Positions 24,462 through 33,400 of a stretch of 64,000 bases of DNA are shown here, in pieces (position 1 is the first letter of the stretch; each line of letters begins with the position of its first letter). This DNA comes from an uncultured bacterium. Lineage in GTDB: Bacteria; Myxococcota_A; Polyangia; Polyangiales; Houyiibacteriaceae. The stretch is taken from the NCBI GenBank assembly GCA_938024995.1, contig CALJDU010000045.1, positions 62,001 through 126,000 of the forward strand, read 5' to 3'. Below the pieces are notes generated by a model that had not been told where the DNA came from, did not search any database, and worked only from the letters and a program-made list of their open reading frames with translations. A program made the translations under genes and the position numbers.

Positions 24462-26810
24462 ATGTCCGACCATCAGCTTGACCCCAACGTCGACCTCTCC
24501 GTTCTCGACCCGGACGCGAAGCCCGACTTCGTGATGGGCAGTGACCAAGAGGTCATGCGCAAGATCAACCGGCGCACCTCGCCGATCACCAAGCTGCTCG
24601 TCCTCGCGACGATCGCCGGTGTCGCTGGGCTCGCGTTCTGGGCGTACACGTCCGCGGTCAACAAGGAGAAGCGCATCGCGCGCCTCGAAGCGCTCGGGGA
24701 GATCGAAGACCCGGGTCAGCTGAAGACCGAGCTCCGCTCGCTCCTCGCGGAAGCCGAGGACGTCGAGATCAAGCGCCGCGTGATCATGAACCTCGGTCAC
24801 TACAAGGACGCCGAGGCGGTCCCCGCGTTGACCGAGCAGCTGCAGGAAAAGGGCATCGTCCGCCGTGCCGCGGCGTGGGCCTTGGGTGAGATCGGTCTGC
24901 CGGCCGCTGGCGCCGCGAAGGACGCGTTGCTCGCGACGATTCCGGACACCAACGAGGTCGACAAAGCGCAGGTGGTTTGGACCCTGGCGCTCCTTCGTGA
25001 AGAGCGCGCCTCCGATGACATCGTCTCGATGTTCAGTGTCGGCCGGCTTCAGAACATGGACCACTTTGAGGCGCGGGTGATCACCGACGTCTTGGGCATC
25101 GCGCGCCTCAGCAACGAGGATCTCTTGGGCCACAACGAGGAGTCGGTCCGCGTTCTCACCGCGCACGCGCTGGCCGAGGTCGCTGGGCCGGATGTTGTCG
25201 CTCCGCTTTCCCGACAGCTCGAGCTTGAGCTCGCGCGTGAAGGTGAAGCGCAGAGCTCTGAGGTCATCCGCGCGACGGCAGCGGGTCTCGGCCGAACCAA
25301 CGACGCGCGCGCAGGAGCGCCGCTCTTCCAGATGATGCAGTCCCAGCCGGGGATGCGGCAGACGGTGATCGAAGCGCTTCGTCGCTCCACGGCCGCGCCG
25401 AGCCTCGCGACGCTTCTCGGCGGCGCGACCGACGAATCGGTGAAGCGCGACCTCGTCCGCCTCATCGCAGAAACGCATGATGATCGCGCGGCCGACACCC
25501 TGGCTGGATTGCTCGGCGACGCTGACAAGGAGGTCCGCTCCACCGCCGCGTTCGCGCTCGCGCAGTTTGGAGATGCGCGCGCGATGGACACGCTCTTCGC
25601 GCTCGCCGCCGACCAAGAGGACGACGCGACGATGTCGTCGGCGATCGAGTCGCTTCGCTACATCGCGAGCCCGGCTGCCACCGACCGTCTCGTGCAGATG
25701 CTCGCCGACAACCCGTTCCGCAAGGCGGCCATCCTCAAGGCGCTCGGCGCGACCGGTGACCCGCGCGCGTCTCGCGCCATCCAGGGGGAGCTCGGCGGCG
25801 ACGATGTCCGCTCCGCCGCGCTCGCGCTCGCGTTCTTGGGGGACGACAGCAGCTACCGACGCTTGGTCGACATGGCCAAGCGCCCTCGTAACAAGGACAT
25901 GACCGCGCAGAACGCGGCCGATCGCTCGCTTCCAGACGAGCCGATTATCTCGAGCCGAAAGGCCGCCATCATCGCGCTTGGCAAGTTCGGCCGTACCGAG
26001 GCCACCGAGACGCTCATGACGATCGTGGAAGACGAGCAGGACGACTACGAGCTTCGCGCGCTCGCGGCGGCGAGCATCGGTCAGATCTCAGACGCCGAGA
26101 CGATGTCGACCATTCTTCAGAAGGTCACGAGCGACCCCGCGGTGACCGAGCTCAGCAAGACGTACTACGTGCAGGCGCTCTGGCAGCGCCCGCACGCGGA
26201 GCTCAGTGGTCAGCTTCTTGATGTGCTCGCGAGCGACGCGCCTGGCGACATCAAGCGGACCGCCGCGTTGGCGCTCGGTTACGCCGCGAACCCCGCGAAC
26301 GACGCGCGCCTCGTCACGATGCTCGAGAACGAAGCGACCGCTCGATACGCGGGCCTCGCGATTGGACTCGGCGGTGGCGACGACGCGGTGGCGACCCTCA
26401 TCACGAAGATCGGCGAGTCCCGTGACCTCGCCGAGATCCTCCAGATGAACTGGATGAACGAGTCGAACGACTGGTTCAACTTGGCGTTCGAGCCGATGTT
26501 CGAGAACGACGGTTCCATCTGGCGCCGACTCCGCGCGGCCAGCTTGCTCAAGACGGGGCAGGGCGACGCGAGCTACAGCTACTTCTGGCAGAAGACCGTC
26601 AACGTTCTTCGCAGTGGTTGGGAAGGGACGAACGGCGCCAGCCCGCAGTTCATTCGCAACAAGTTGTGGGAGGCGCTCGCGGGTGAAGACGCCCAGAAGC
26701 GCGAGCTCGCCGCGGCGGTCTTCGCCGATCTCCCCGAGCGAGGGCTTCTCCTTCGTGCACGTGACTCGGGTGGCGCGACCGAAGAAGTCGCCCGCGGCGT
26801 GCTCGACTGA
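24462..26810 (+). CDS. Membrane-anchored HEAT-repeat protein
   Basis: 782 aa from the ATG at 24462 (MSDHQLDPN). A 40-residue acidic N-terminus is cytosolic, a single membrane helix lies near residues 43-63, and the rest (to ~650) consists of HEAT/PBS-lyase-type helical repeats, e.g. VKRDLVRLIAETHDDRAADTLAGLLGD (split for quoting: VKRDLVRLIAETHDD then RAADTLAGLLGD). The final ~130 residues are different, with many Trp and Phe. HEAT arrays normally serve as protein-protein scaffolds; partners are unknown. A terminator lies directly downstream. Confidence 0.88.
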   Translation: MSDHQLDPNVDLSVLDPDAKPDFVMGSDQEVMRKINRRTSPITKLLVLATIAGVAGLAFWAYTSAVNKEKRIARLEALGEIEDPGQLKTELRSLLAEAEDVEIKRRVIMNLGHYKDAEAVPALTEQLQEKGIVRRAAAWALGEIGLPAAGAAKDALLATIPDTNEVDKAQVVWTLALLREERASDDIVSMFSVGRLQNMDHFEARVITDVLGIARLSNEDLLGHNEESVRVLTAHALAEVAGPDVVAPLSRQLELELAREGEAQSSEVIRATAAGLGRTNDARAGAPLFQMMQSQPGMRQTVIEALRRSTAAPSLATLLGGATDESVKRDLVRLIAETHDDRAADTLAGLLGDADKEVRSTAAFALAQFGDARAMDTLFALAADQEDDATMSSAIESLRYIASPAATDRLVQMLADNPFRKAAILKALGATGDPRASRAIQGELGGDDVRSAALALAFLGDDSSYRRLVDMAKRPRNKDMTAQNAADRSLPDEPIISSRKAAIIALGKFGRTEATETLMTIVEDEQDDYELRALAAASIGQISDAETMSTILQKVTSDPAVTELSKTYYVQALWQRPHAELSGQLLDVLASDAPGDIKRTAALALGYAANPANDARLVTMLENEATARYAGLAIGLGGGDDAVATLITKIGESRDLAEILQMNWMNESNDWFNLAFEPMFENDGSIWRRLRAASLLKTGQGDASYSYFWQKTVNVLRSGWEGTNGASPQFIRNKLWEALAGEDAQKRELAAAVFADLPERGLLLRARDSGGATEEVARGVLD

Positions 26811-26828
26811 GCAAGCACAAGTTCGTTC

Positions 26829-26863
26829 AAAGGCGTACTCATTTGAGTACGCCTTTTGTTTTT
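26829..26863 (+). terminator. Rho-independent terminator after HEAT gene
   Basis: A 12-bp arm AAAGGCGTACTC, an ATTT loop (26841-26844) and GAGTACGCCTTT are followed by TGTTTTTG. This is a strong intrinsic terminator that isolates the HEAT gene from the giant gene downstream. Confidence 0.9.
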
Positions 26864-26936
26864 GAGTTCAGACTAACGCTGTGAGCGGACGCGGAACGAG
26901 GGTACTCTTAGCAGTCTAACTACTTTGGGGTGCTCA

Positions 26937-29900
26937 ATGGCATACAGATCTGCTGCGCTTGTCTCGTCGCTCACTCTTCTCCTGACCAGTGGAGTCGCGT
27001 TCGCCGATGGCGCGCCTGGTTCTCCTCAATGCAGCGACGGCCTCGACAACGACAGCGATGGCTATGTCGACGCGTACGATCCGAACTGCGGGATCGTGGG
27101 AGCGACCGCGCCTGAGTGCACGGTGCCCATCACGGACACGAGCTTCTCGATTCGCGAGGACGACCGCACCAGCAGCGCGATGCCCAACATGGATGCACGT
27201 TGCCCGATGGTCGCGGCGGACATCGACTTCGATGGGGTAACGGAGTTCGTCTTGCGGCGTTCTGCGACGGGCGCGTCTGCAGCAACGAACAACAACCAGT
27301 GGACGGTCATCGACGCGGAGACGTTGATGGAAGAGTCGGTCATCACGGTGCCGACCGCGGAGATGGAGGTCTTTCATCCCGGCGTCGCGGTGGGTCAGCT
27401 GGACGGCTCTGGACCGCTGGAGGTCGCGTTCCTCGCGGGTCCTGCCCGTACCGGTTCGTACTACCCCTACGTCGCGAGCTTGGACGTCGCGACCTCGACC
27501 TGGACCGTGACGCAAGGTCCTGACGTAAAGACCCTAGGCGTGACCAACGCGATGATCGACGGTCCTTCGCGCGGCTGGGCGACGAGCATCGCGGACATGG
27601 ACGAAGACGGCACGCCCGAGATCGTCACGGGCAACCTGATCTGGCGCTACACCGGCGGCGCGTCTCCCGCGATCACGCTCTTGATGAACGGCATGAACGC
27701 GACCGGCGCGACGGCGAAGAGCGTCGGCAACAACACGACGAACACCAACTACGTCGTCGCGTTCTCCGTGCCGATCGACATCGTCCCCGCCGACCCGGGA
27801 CTTGAGATCGCGGCCGGCAACCAGATCTACATCATCAACACCGCGGTGATGCCGTGGACCGCGCGCATCGAGCAGGTGGCCGGAACGCTCGGGGACGGCA
27901 TGACCTCCGTCGCGGACATGAACCTCGACGGACAGCTTGACGTGGTGGTCGCGCACCAGAGCGGGGCATACATCTGGACCCTCGCCGGAGGCAGCGCCGC
28001 GACGGTAGGCACGCCGACCGTGCTTGGGTCTTGGGCATACTCGGGCGTGTACACGGGGCGCCCCGCGATCGGCGAGTTCAGCGACGACGATCTGGAGGAC
28101 GACGGCCTCGACAACGACTCCGTTCCGAACTGGCCTGAGACGTTGTTCATCACGCAGCACCGCCTGCGCGCGTTCAACCTTCACGACACGAGCGCGCAGC
28201 TCTTCAACTTGGTCGTCGACGATGGATCCGCGGCGACCAAGGCCGCCATCTACGACCTCAACGGCGATGGCACAGCGGAGATCATTTACCGCGACGAGGT
28301 CGAGCTTCGAATCATGTACGGAGGTCCGATCGCCTCTGCACCGGCGAACGTGAATACGGGGAACCGAAACTACAAGGTCGGCCCAGGGGCGGCCGACGCA
28401 GATGTCACGGTTCCGTGCGTCTCGGGCACCCGACTCGAGGGGCCTCTCATCCTCGACAGCGACAACGACGGACAGTCTGAGATCGCGGTGACCTGCAACC
28501 CGAACCTGGTGATCTTCGAGTCCGGTGGTGCGCCGTGGACCCCATCACGCCGCATCTGGAACCAGTACTACTACCACATCACCAACGTGAACGATGACGG
28601 GACCATTCCCACCACGCAGCAGGACGTCGCGGCTGACTTCCCGGCAGGGTCGGGGCGCTACCCGCTCAACGTCGCGATCACGCAGAGCGACACTTCGCTC
28701 CTTACCGCGACGCCTGGAACGACCCCCGCGATCGACGCGCGCGTTCAGATCCTGGGCTTTGAGCGAGGCGCAGACTGCGGCACTGGGGGCGGTGAACTCG
28801 TGGTGAACATTCGGGTGTTCAACGACGGCGATACGGGCTTCTTCGGGACGACCCCGATCGCGTTCTACAACGGGAACCCCGCGACCGTGGGGACGTTCAT
28901 CGGCACCGCGGTGACCGGCGGAGGCGTGGCCGCAGGCGGGATGGCCGACTTCGCGGTGACCATCCCGGACCAGGTCGGGAGCTTTCAGCTCTACGCGGTG
29001 ATCAACGACGACGGCAGCGACGCGACCTCCGCACCGGTGCTCGTGCAGAACGAGTGCGATGACGACAACAACGTCGCGACGATTACCCCGGTCTTCTGCT
29101 GCACGGACGAGACCGACGGCGGGACCGACACGGGCTGCCCGGCCGGGCTCTCTTGTGACGAAGACGCGACCCCCGCGGGGGCATGCGTCCCGTGCACATC
29201 GCACGCGGACTGTCCGGCGATGCCGAACAACGCCTGCGACTTCGCGACCAATGAGTGTGTCCCGTGCGTGGACGACGAGATGCCGGGACTCGATACGGGG
29301 TGCACCGGAGCGGCGCCCGTGTGCGACACCAGCGGCGCGACCCCGACATGTCTCCCGTGCGCGGACAGCGTCGCGATGGGGATCGACGACGGTTGCTCCG
29401 CTGGGGCGCCGGTTTGTGACACCAGCGGCGCGGTCCCGACCTGCGTTCCGTGCGACGACTCCACCATGGGCGGCCTCGACGATGGATGTTCGGCCGCGGC
29501 GCCGGTCTGCGTCGGCTCGGGGAGCTCCGCGATGTGCATCCTCTGCGAAGACTCGGACACCGGGAGCGGCGCCCTCGATAACGGCTGCGCGCCCGGTACG
29601 CCGGTCTGCGCGACGGGCGCGGATCCACTGGAGTGCGTTGAGTGCCTGGGGAACCGCGACTGTGGCGGCGCGGTTTGCGACCTCGCGACGAACACCTGCG
29701 CGCCATGTATCAACGACTCGGTACTCGGTGTCGACAGCGGCTGTACGTCCGGCATGCCGGTCTGCAACACGAGCGGCGGGACGCCGATGTGCGAAACCTG
29801 CGCGGACACTTCGGACGGCGGAGTGGACCTCGGCTGCGGTGCTGCAGCGCCGGCGTGCGTCGTCATCGGCGGCGCGCCGACATGCGCTCCGTGTGAAGAC

Positions 29901-32201
29901 AGCGTCGTGGGTGGACGCGACAACGGGTGCGGCGCGGCGGCGCCGGTCTGCGACACGTCGGATAGCTCGATGCCCACGTGCGTGCTCTGTGAAGACGACA
30001 TGACCCCGGGCGCGACGGACACCGGTTGCGGGACGGAGACGCCGATCTGCGCAGACGCGCGTGACCCTCTGATCTGCGTGGAGTGCGTCGTGACCGCGGA
30101 CTGTGAATCGGGCGTGTGCGACGCGACCTCCAACACGTGCGTGGCCTGCCTCGATTCGACCGTGGGAGGTTTGGACGCCGGGTGCACCGCAGACGATCCG
30201 GTGTGCGTGGGGAGCGGTGACACGGCGGTCTGCCTCGGCTGTGAGGACAGCGCCGGCGCCGGCGCGACGGACAACGGCTGCGACCCGGCGGAGCCGCTCT
30301 GTGACACCACGGATGCGGGCGCGCCGACGTGTGTCGAGTGCTTCGCGACCTCGGACTGCCCAGACGCGATGCCGGTCTGCAACCCCTCGGGAACGTGCGT
30401 GCCGGGCTGCGTCGACGATGACGATTGCGCGTCGACTCCTGCGACTCCGGTCTGCGACGGCGACACCAACTCTTGCGTGGAGTGTCTCGTGGACTCGAAC
30501 TGCGCTGGCGATACCCCGATCTGTGATCTGGCGGAGTTCGTCTGCGTCGGCTGCACCGACGACTCGCACTGCGACGGCGACCTCGCGGTCTGTGACGAGG
30601 CCGCGCGTGAGTGCGTGGAGTGCACCGCCGACACGGATTGCCCGGACGGCGTCTGCACCGGCGCAAACGTCTGCGTCGAGTGCGAAGACAGCGATGACTG
30701 CGAGGACGGCGTGTGCGACAGCGCGACCAACATGTGCGTCGGCTGCTTGGCGGACGCGGACTGCGACCTCGGCGTGTGTGACCTCGCGGTCATGACGTGC
30801 GTGGAGTGCACCGGCGACGCCGACTGCACCGGCTCGCTCGCGGCGTGCGACGAAGAGACGATGATGTGCGTGGAGTGCACCGCTGATGCGGAGTGTCCGG
30901 TGGGCGCTGTCTGTGACGACGAGACCAACACCTGCGGCGCCGAGTGCGAGTCGGACCTGGACTGTGAAGGCCTAATGATGGCGATGCCGGTCTGCGATGA
31001 GGGAACCTGCGTGGGCTGTCTCGACGACACCGACTGTGCCGGCGAGGCGGTGTGCTCGCCCGACCTGGTCTGCGGCGAGCCGTGCACCGCAGACGCCGAC
31101 TGTCCCGAAGCGGCTCCCGCGTGCGACGTGCCCGCGGGCATCTGCGTAGAGTGTCGGGCCGACGAACACTGCGACGAGAGCGAGTCATGCAATCCGGTCA
31201 CGATGACCTGCGAGCCGGGGTGCACGAGCGACGACGACTGTGAGGGCGCGACTCCCGTCTGCGACGAGGACATCGGCGTCTGCTTCGAGTGCACCGTCGA
31301 TGAAGAGTGCGCCTCAGGCGTTTGTCACCCGGACCTGCGCGAGTGCGTCGAGTGCGTGATGGATGAGATGTGCGAGGGGGCGACGGTCTGCTCGGACGAG
31401 ACGAACACATGCGTCGGCTGCACCGACGACGAGATGTGTGATGAGATGTGCGACCCGGTCGGCGGGACCTGCTGGGAAGGCTGCACCACGAACGACGAGT
31501 GCCTCGACATCACGCTCCCCGTTTGCGACGTCGAAGCGTCCACGTGTGTGGAGTGCTTGTCCTCGACGGATTGCGCCGATGGCGAGCTCTGCACCCCGGA
31601 CCGCATTTGCGAGCCGCCGTGCACCGGCGACGCGGACTGTCCAGAGGGCGTCTGCGATCTGGGCAGCGGCCTCTGCGTGGACTGCACGACCGATGAGCAC
31701 TGCGAAGCCGACCTCCGGTGTGACCCGGCGACGTCGATGTGCGTGATGGGATGCGGGACCGACGCGGACTGCACCGACCCCTCGCTCCCTGCGTGTACGG
31801 ACGCGGGCATCTGTGTCGAGTGCGACGCGGACGAGACGAGCGCCTGTGACGAAGCGGCGCCGGTCTGCGACGAGACACGTAACCAGTGCGCCCCGTGCAT
31901 CATCGACGGTGACCCTGGCGCGTGTGTGTCGTCCGCGGACGGCGAGCTCTGCGTGGACGACGGAACCGGCGCGGGTCGATGTGGCTGCCGCAGTGACGAC
32001 GAGTGCCCGATGGACCGGATGTGTGACACCGACGCGGAGCTCTGCGTGGACACGGTCGCGCCGACCACCGATGGTGGCCTCGCGGGCGGAGCGCTTTGCG
32101 CGACGAGCCCAGGCTCGCCGGGCGGTTCGTCGACGGTCGTCCTGCTCTTGCTGGCGGGCGTGTTCGCGCGTCGCCGCGGACGTCGATCGATGCCTTCCTG
32201 A
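26937..32201 (+). CDS. Giant exported Cys-rich repeat protein with FG-GAP-like N-terminus
   Basis: 1754 aa from ATG 26937 (GGGGTG upstream); a TTG 12 bp earlier is unlikely. Signal peptide ends at VAFA-DG. Then: a CSDGLDNDSDGYVDAYDPNC metal-binding-type motif; residues ~60-530 with six FG-GAP/VCBS-like calcium loops (DIDFDGVTEF, DMDEDGTPEI, DMNLDGQLDV, DLNGDGTAEI, DSDNDGQSEI); a CARDB-like beta domain (~600-715); and ~720-1705 with roughly 35 short Cys repeats of two kinds, CxDSxxGGLDxGC-PVCDTSG and CVECTxDxDC-xVCD. It ends with Gly-rich linker, Cys, hydrophobic helix and FARRRGRR, a MYXO-CTERM-like sorting tail. Likely a disulfide-stabilised surface fibre; role unknown. Confidence 0.92.
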   Translation: MAYRSAALVSSLTLLLTSGVAFADGAPGSPQCSDGLDNDSDGYVDAYDPNCGIVGATAPECTVPITDTSFSIREDDRTSSAMPNMDARCPMVAADIDFDGVTEFVLRRSATGASAATNNNQWTVIDAETLMEESVITVPTAEMEVFHPGVAVGQLDGSGPLEVAFLAGPARTGSYYPYVASLDVATSTWTVTQGPDVKTLGVTNAMIDGPSRGWATSIADMDEDGTPEIVTGNLIWRYTGGASPAITLLMNGMNATGATAKSVGNNTTNTNYVVAFSVPIDIVPADPGLEIAAGNQIYIINTAVMPWTARIEQVAGTLGDGMTSVADMNLDGQLDVVVAHQSGAYIWTLAGGSAATVGTPTVLGSWAYSGVYTGRPAIGEFSDDDLEDDGLDNDSVPNWPETLFITQHRLRAFNLHDTSAQLFNLVVDDGSAATKAAIYDLNGDGTAEIIYRDEVELRIMYGGPIASAPANVNTGNRNYKVGPGAADADVTVPCVSGTRLEGPLILDSDNDGQSEIAVTCNPNLVIFESGGAPWTPSRRIWNQYYYHITNVNDDGTIPTTQQDVAADFPAGSGRYPLNVAITQSDTSLLTATPGTTPAIDARVQILGFERGADCGTGGGELVVNIRVFNDGDTGFFGTTPIAFYNGNPATVGTFIGTAVTGGGVAAGGMADFAVTIPDQVGSFQLYAVINDDGSDATSAPVLVQNECDDDNNVATITPVFCCTDETDGGTDTGCPAGLSCDEDATPAGACVPCTSHADCPAMPNNACDFATNECVPCVDDEMPGLDTGCTGAAPVCDTSGATPTCLPCADSVAMGIDDGCSAGAPVCDTSGAVPTCVPCDDSTMGGLDDGCSAAAPVCVGSGSSAMCILCEDSDTGSGALDNGCAPGTPVCATGADPLECVECLGNRDCGGAVCDLATNTCAPCINDSVLGVDSGCTSGMPVCNTSGGTPMCETCADTSDGGVDLGCGAAAPACVVIGGAPTCAPCEDSVVGGRDNGCGAAAPVCDTSDSSMPTCVLCEDDMTPGATDTGCGTETPICADARDPLICVECVVTADCESGVCDATSNTCVACLDSTVGGLDAGCTADDPVCVGSGDTAVCLGCEDSAGAGATDNGCDPAEPLCDTTDAGAPTCVECFATSDCPDAMPVCNPSGTCVPGCVDDDDCASTPATPVCDGDTNSCVECLVDSNCAGDTPICDLAEFVCVGCTDDSHCDGDLAVCDEAARECVECTADTDCPDGVCTGANVCVECEDSDDCEDGVCDSATNMCVGCLADADCDLGVCDLAVMTCVECTGDADCTGSLAACDEETMMCVECTADAECPVGAVCDDETNTCGAECESDLDCEGLMMAMPVCDEGTCVGCLDDTDCAGEAVCSPDLVCGEPCTADADCPEAAPACDVPAGICVECRADEHCDESESCNPVTMTCEPGCTSDDDCEGATPVCDEDIGVCFECTVDEECASGVCHPDLRECVECVMDEMCEGATVCSDETNTCVGCTDDEMCDEMCDPVGGTCWEGCTTNDECLDITLPVCDVEASTCVECLSSTDCADGELCTPDRICEPPCTGDADCPEGVCDLGSGLCVDCTTDEHCEADLRCDPATSMCVMGCGTDADCTDPSLPACTDAGICVECDADETSACDEAAPVCDETRNQCAPCIIDGDPGACVSSADGELCVDDGTGAGRCGCRSDDECPMDRMCDTDAELCVDTVAPTTDGGLAGGALCATSPGSPGGSSTVVLLLLAGVFARRRGRRSMPS

Positions 32202-32229
32202 GCATCGAAGACTGCTACTCTCCGTGGCG

Positions 32230-33318
32230 ATGGCGCATCACCTGCCGCTCGTCGCCACGCAGAGGCGCGACCACACTTACTGCGCGCATTGCCCTAAGCT
32301 TTGCCGTCACGCTTGCCCGGTCGCGACCGTTCAGGGCAGCGAGACGACGACGCCCTGGGCGCTGATGACCAGCTTGCATCACGCCGACCGCGGGAACCTC
32401 GAGGTCGACGAGAGCGTGGCCGCGGCGTGGTTCGCGTGCACCGGTTGCGGCGGCTGCAAGTCGTACTGCGAACATGACAACGACGTTCCGTCGGCGCTCT
32501 ACGCCGCGCGGGCCCACGTCACCCAGCGACGGCTCGCGCCGGCCGAGGCCGCTGAGGTGACCGCGCGCCACGCGGAGCGGGAAGCCCGCGTTCGCGCGAC
32601 CGCGGAGTCTCTCTTTGGTCGCGACGAAAGGCGCATCGGGCGGACTCGCTTCGTCCCTGGCTGCACGGTCCTCGGCACGGAACCAGAGGACGCCTCGCTC
32701 ACGAAGGAGGCGACGGTGCGTCTCGTCGGTGACGAGGTCGACGTCTCTCCTGGTTGCTGCGGGCTCCCGTTGCTTGAGGCGGGGGACGCCGCGGGGTTTG
32801 AGCAGGCGGCGCGGCGGTTCTATCGAGACGCGCGCGGTAGCCAGCGGCTGGTGTTCGCCGATGCTGGGTGCATGCACGCGATGACGGTCTTGGCGCCACA
32901 GCACGGAGTGACACCCACCGCGGAGTCGATCCACCTTGTGGAGCTGGCCGCGAAGAACCTCGACAAGCTCACCGAGTCGATCCCGCGCGCGACGTATCAC
33001 GACGCCTGTCGACTCGGACGCGGCCTCGGACTCTATGAGCCGCCGCGTACGGTGATCGAGCGGATCGCGAAAGAGGTCATCGAGCTGCCCGCGAACCGTG
33101 AGCACGCGGGGTGTTCCGGAGCGGGCGGCCAGCTCCCGCGAACCGATCGCGCGACCTCGAGCGCGGTGGCGGACGAGACGCTCCGCGGTCACGACGGGGA
33201 GTCCGTATTGGTAAGCGGGTGCCCGGGCGCCGCACGTTCCTTTCAGAAGAGAGGCGCGGAGGCGCTCGCGCTGAGCACTCTCATCGCGCGCTCCGTGCTT
33301 GAGCGAGGAGAGCGCTGA
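32230..33318 (+). CDS. CCG-domain Fe-S oxidoreductase subunit (GlcF/HdrD-like)
   Basis: 362 aa from ATG 32230, eight bases after TACTCT. The N-terminal part has two ferredoxin-like cysteine groups (CAHCPKLCRHAC and CTGCGGCKSYC), followed by two cysteine-rich CCG domains: PGCTVLG...SPGCCGLPL and YHDACRLGRG...HAGCSGAGG with CPGAA. This is the architecture of the Fe-S subunits of glycolate oxidase, lactate utilisation and heterodisulfide-reductase-like complexes. No flavin or membrane partner is encoded next door, so its donor and acceptor are unknown. Its 3' end precedes the next start by ~80 bp. Confidence 0.87.
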   Translation: MAHHLPLVATQRRDHTYCAHCPKLCRHACPVATVQGSETTTPWALMTSLHHADRGNLEVDESVAAAWFACTGCGGCKSYCEHDNDVPSALYAARAHVTQRRLAPAEAAEVTARHAEREARVRATAESLFGRDERRIGRTRFVPGCTVLGTEPEDASLTKEATVRLVGDEVDVSPGCCGLPLLEAGDAAGFEQAARRFYRDARGSQRLVFADAGCMHAMTVLAPQHGVTPTAESIHLVELAAKNLDKLTESIPRATYHDACRLGRGLGLYEPPRTVIERIAKEVIELPANREHAGCSGAGGQLPRTDRATSSAVADETLRGHDGESVLVSGCPGAARSFQKRGAEALALSTLIARSVLERGER

Positions 33319-33400
33319 ACATGAAGCGGTCAAGAATTTGCCGTGTCGGCCGCGCGTTCGCGACTCTGCGTCCGTGTCCCTTCGACCCTACGTGGCGGTG

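Noticed and set aside
28991..31294. 767-aa minus-strand open frame, Ser/Thr/Gln/His-rich
   Set aside because: Exact antisense of the Cys-repeat region; its repetitiveness mirrors the TGC/GAC codons of the sense strand. The sense protein has a signal peptide, repeats and a sorting tail.
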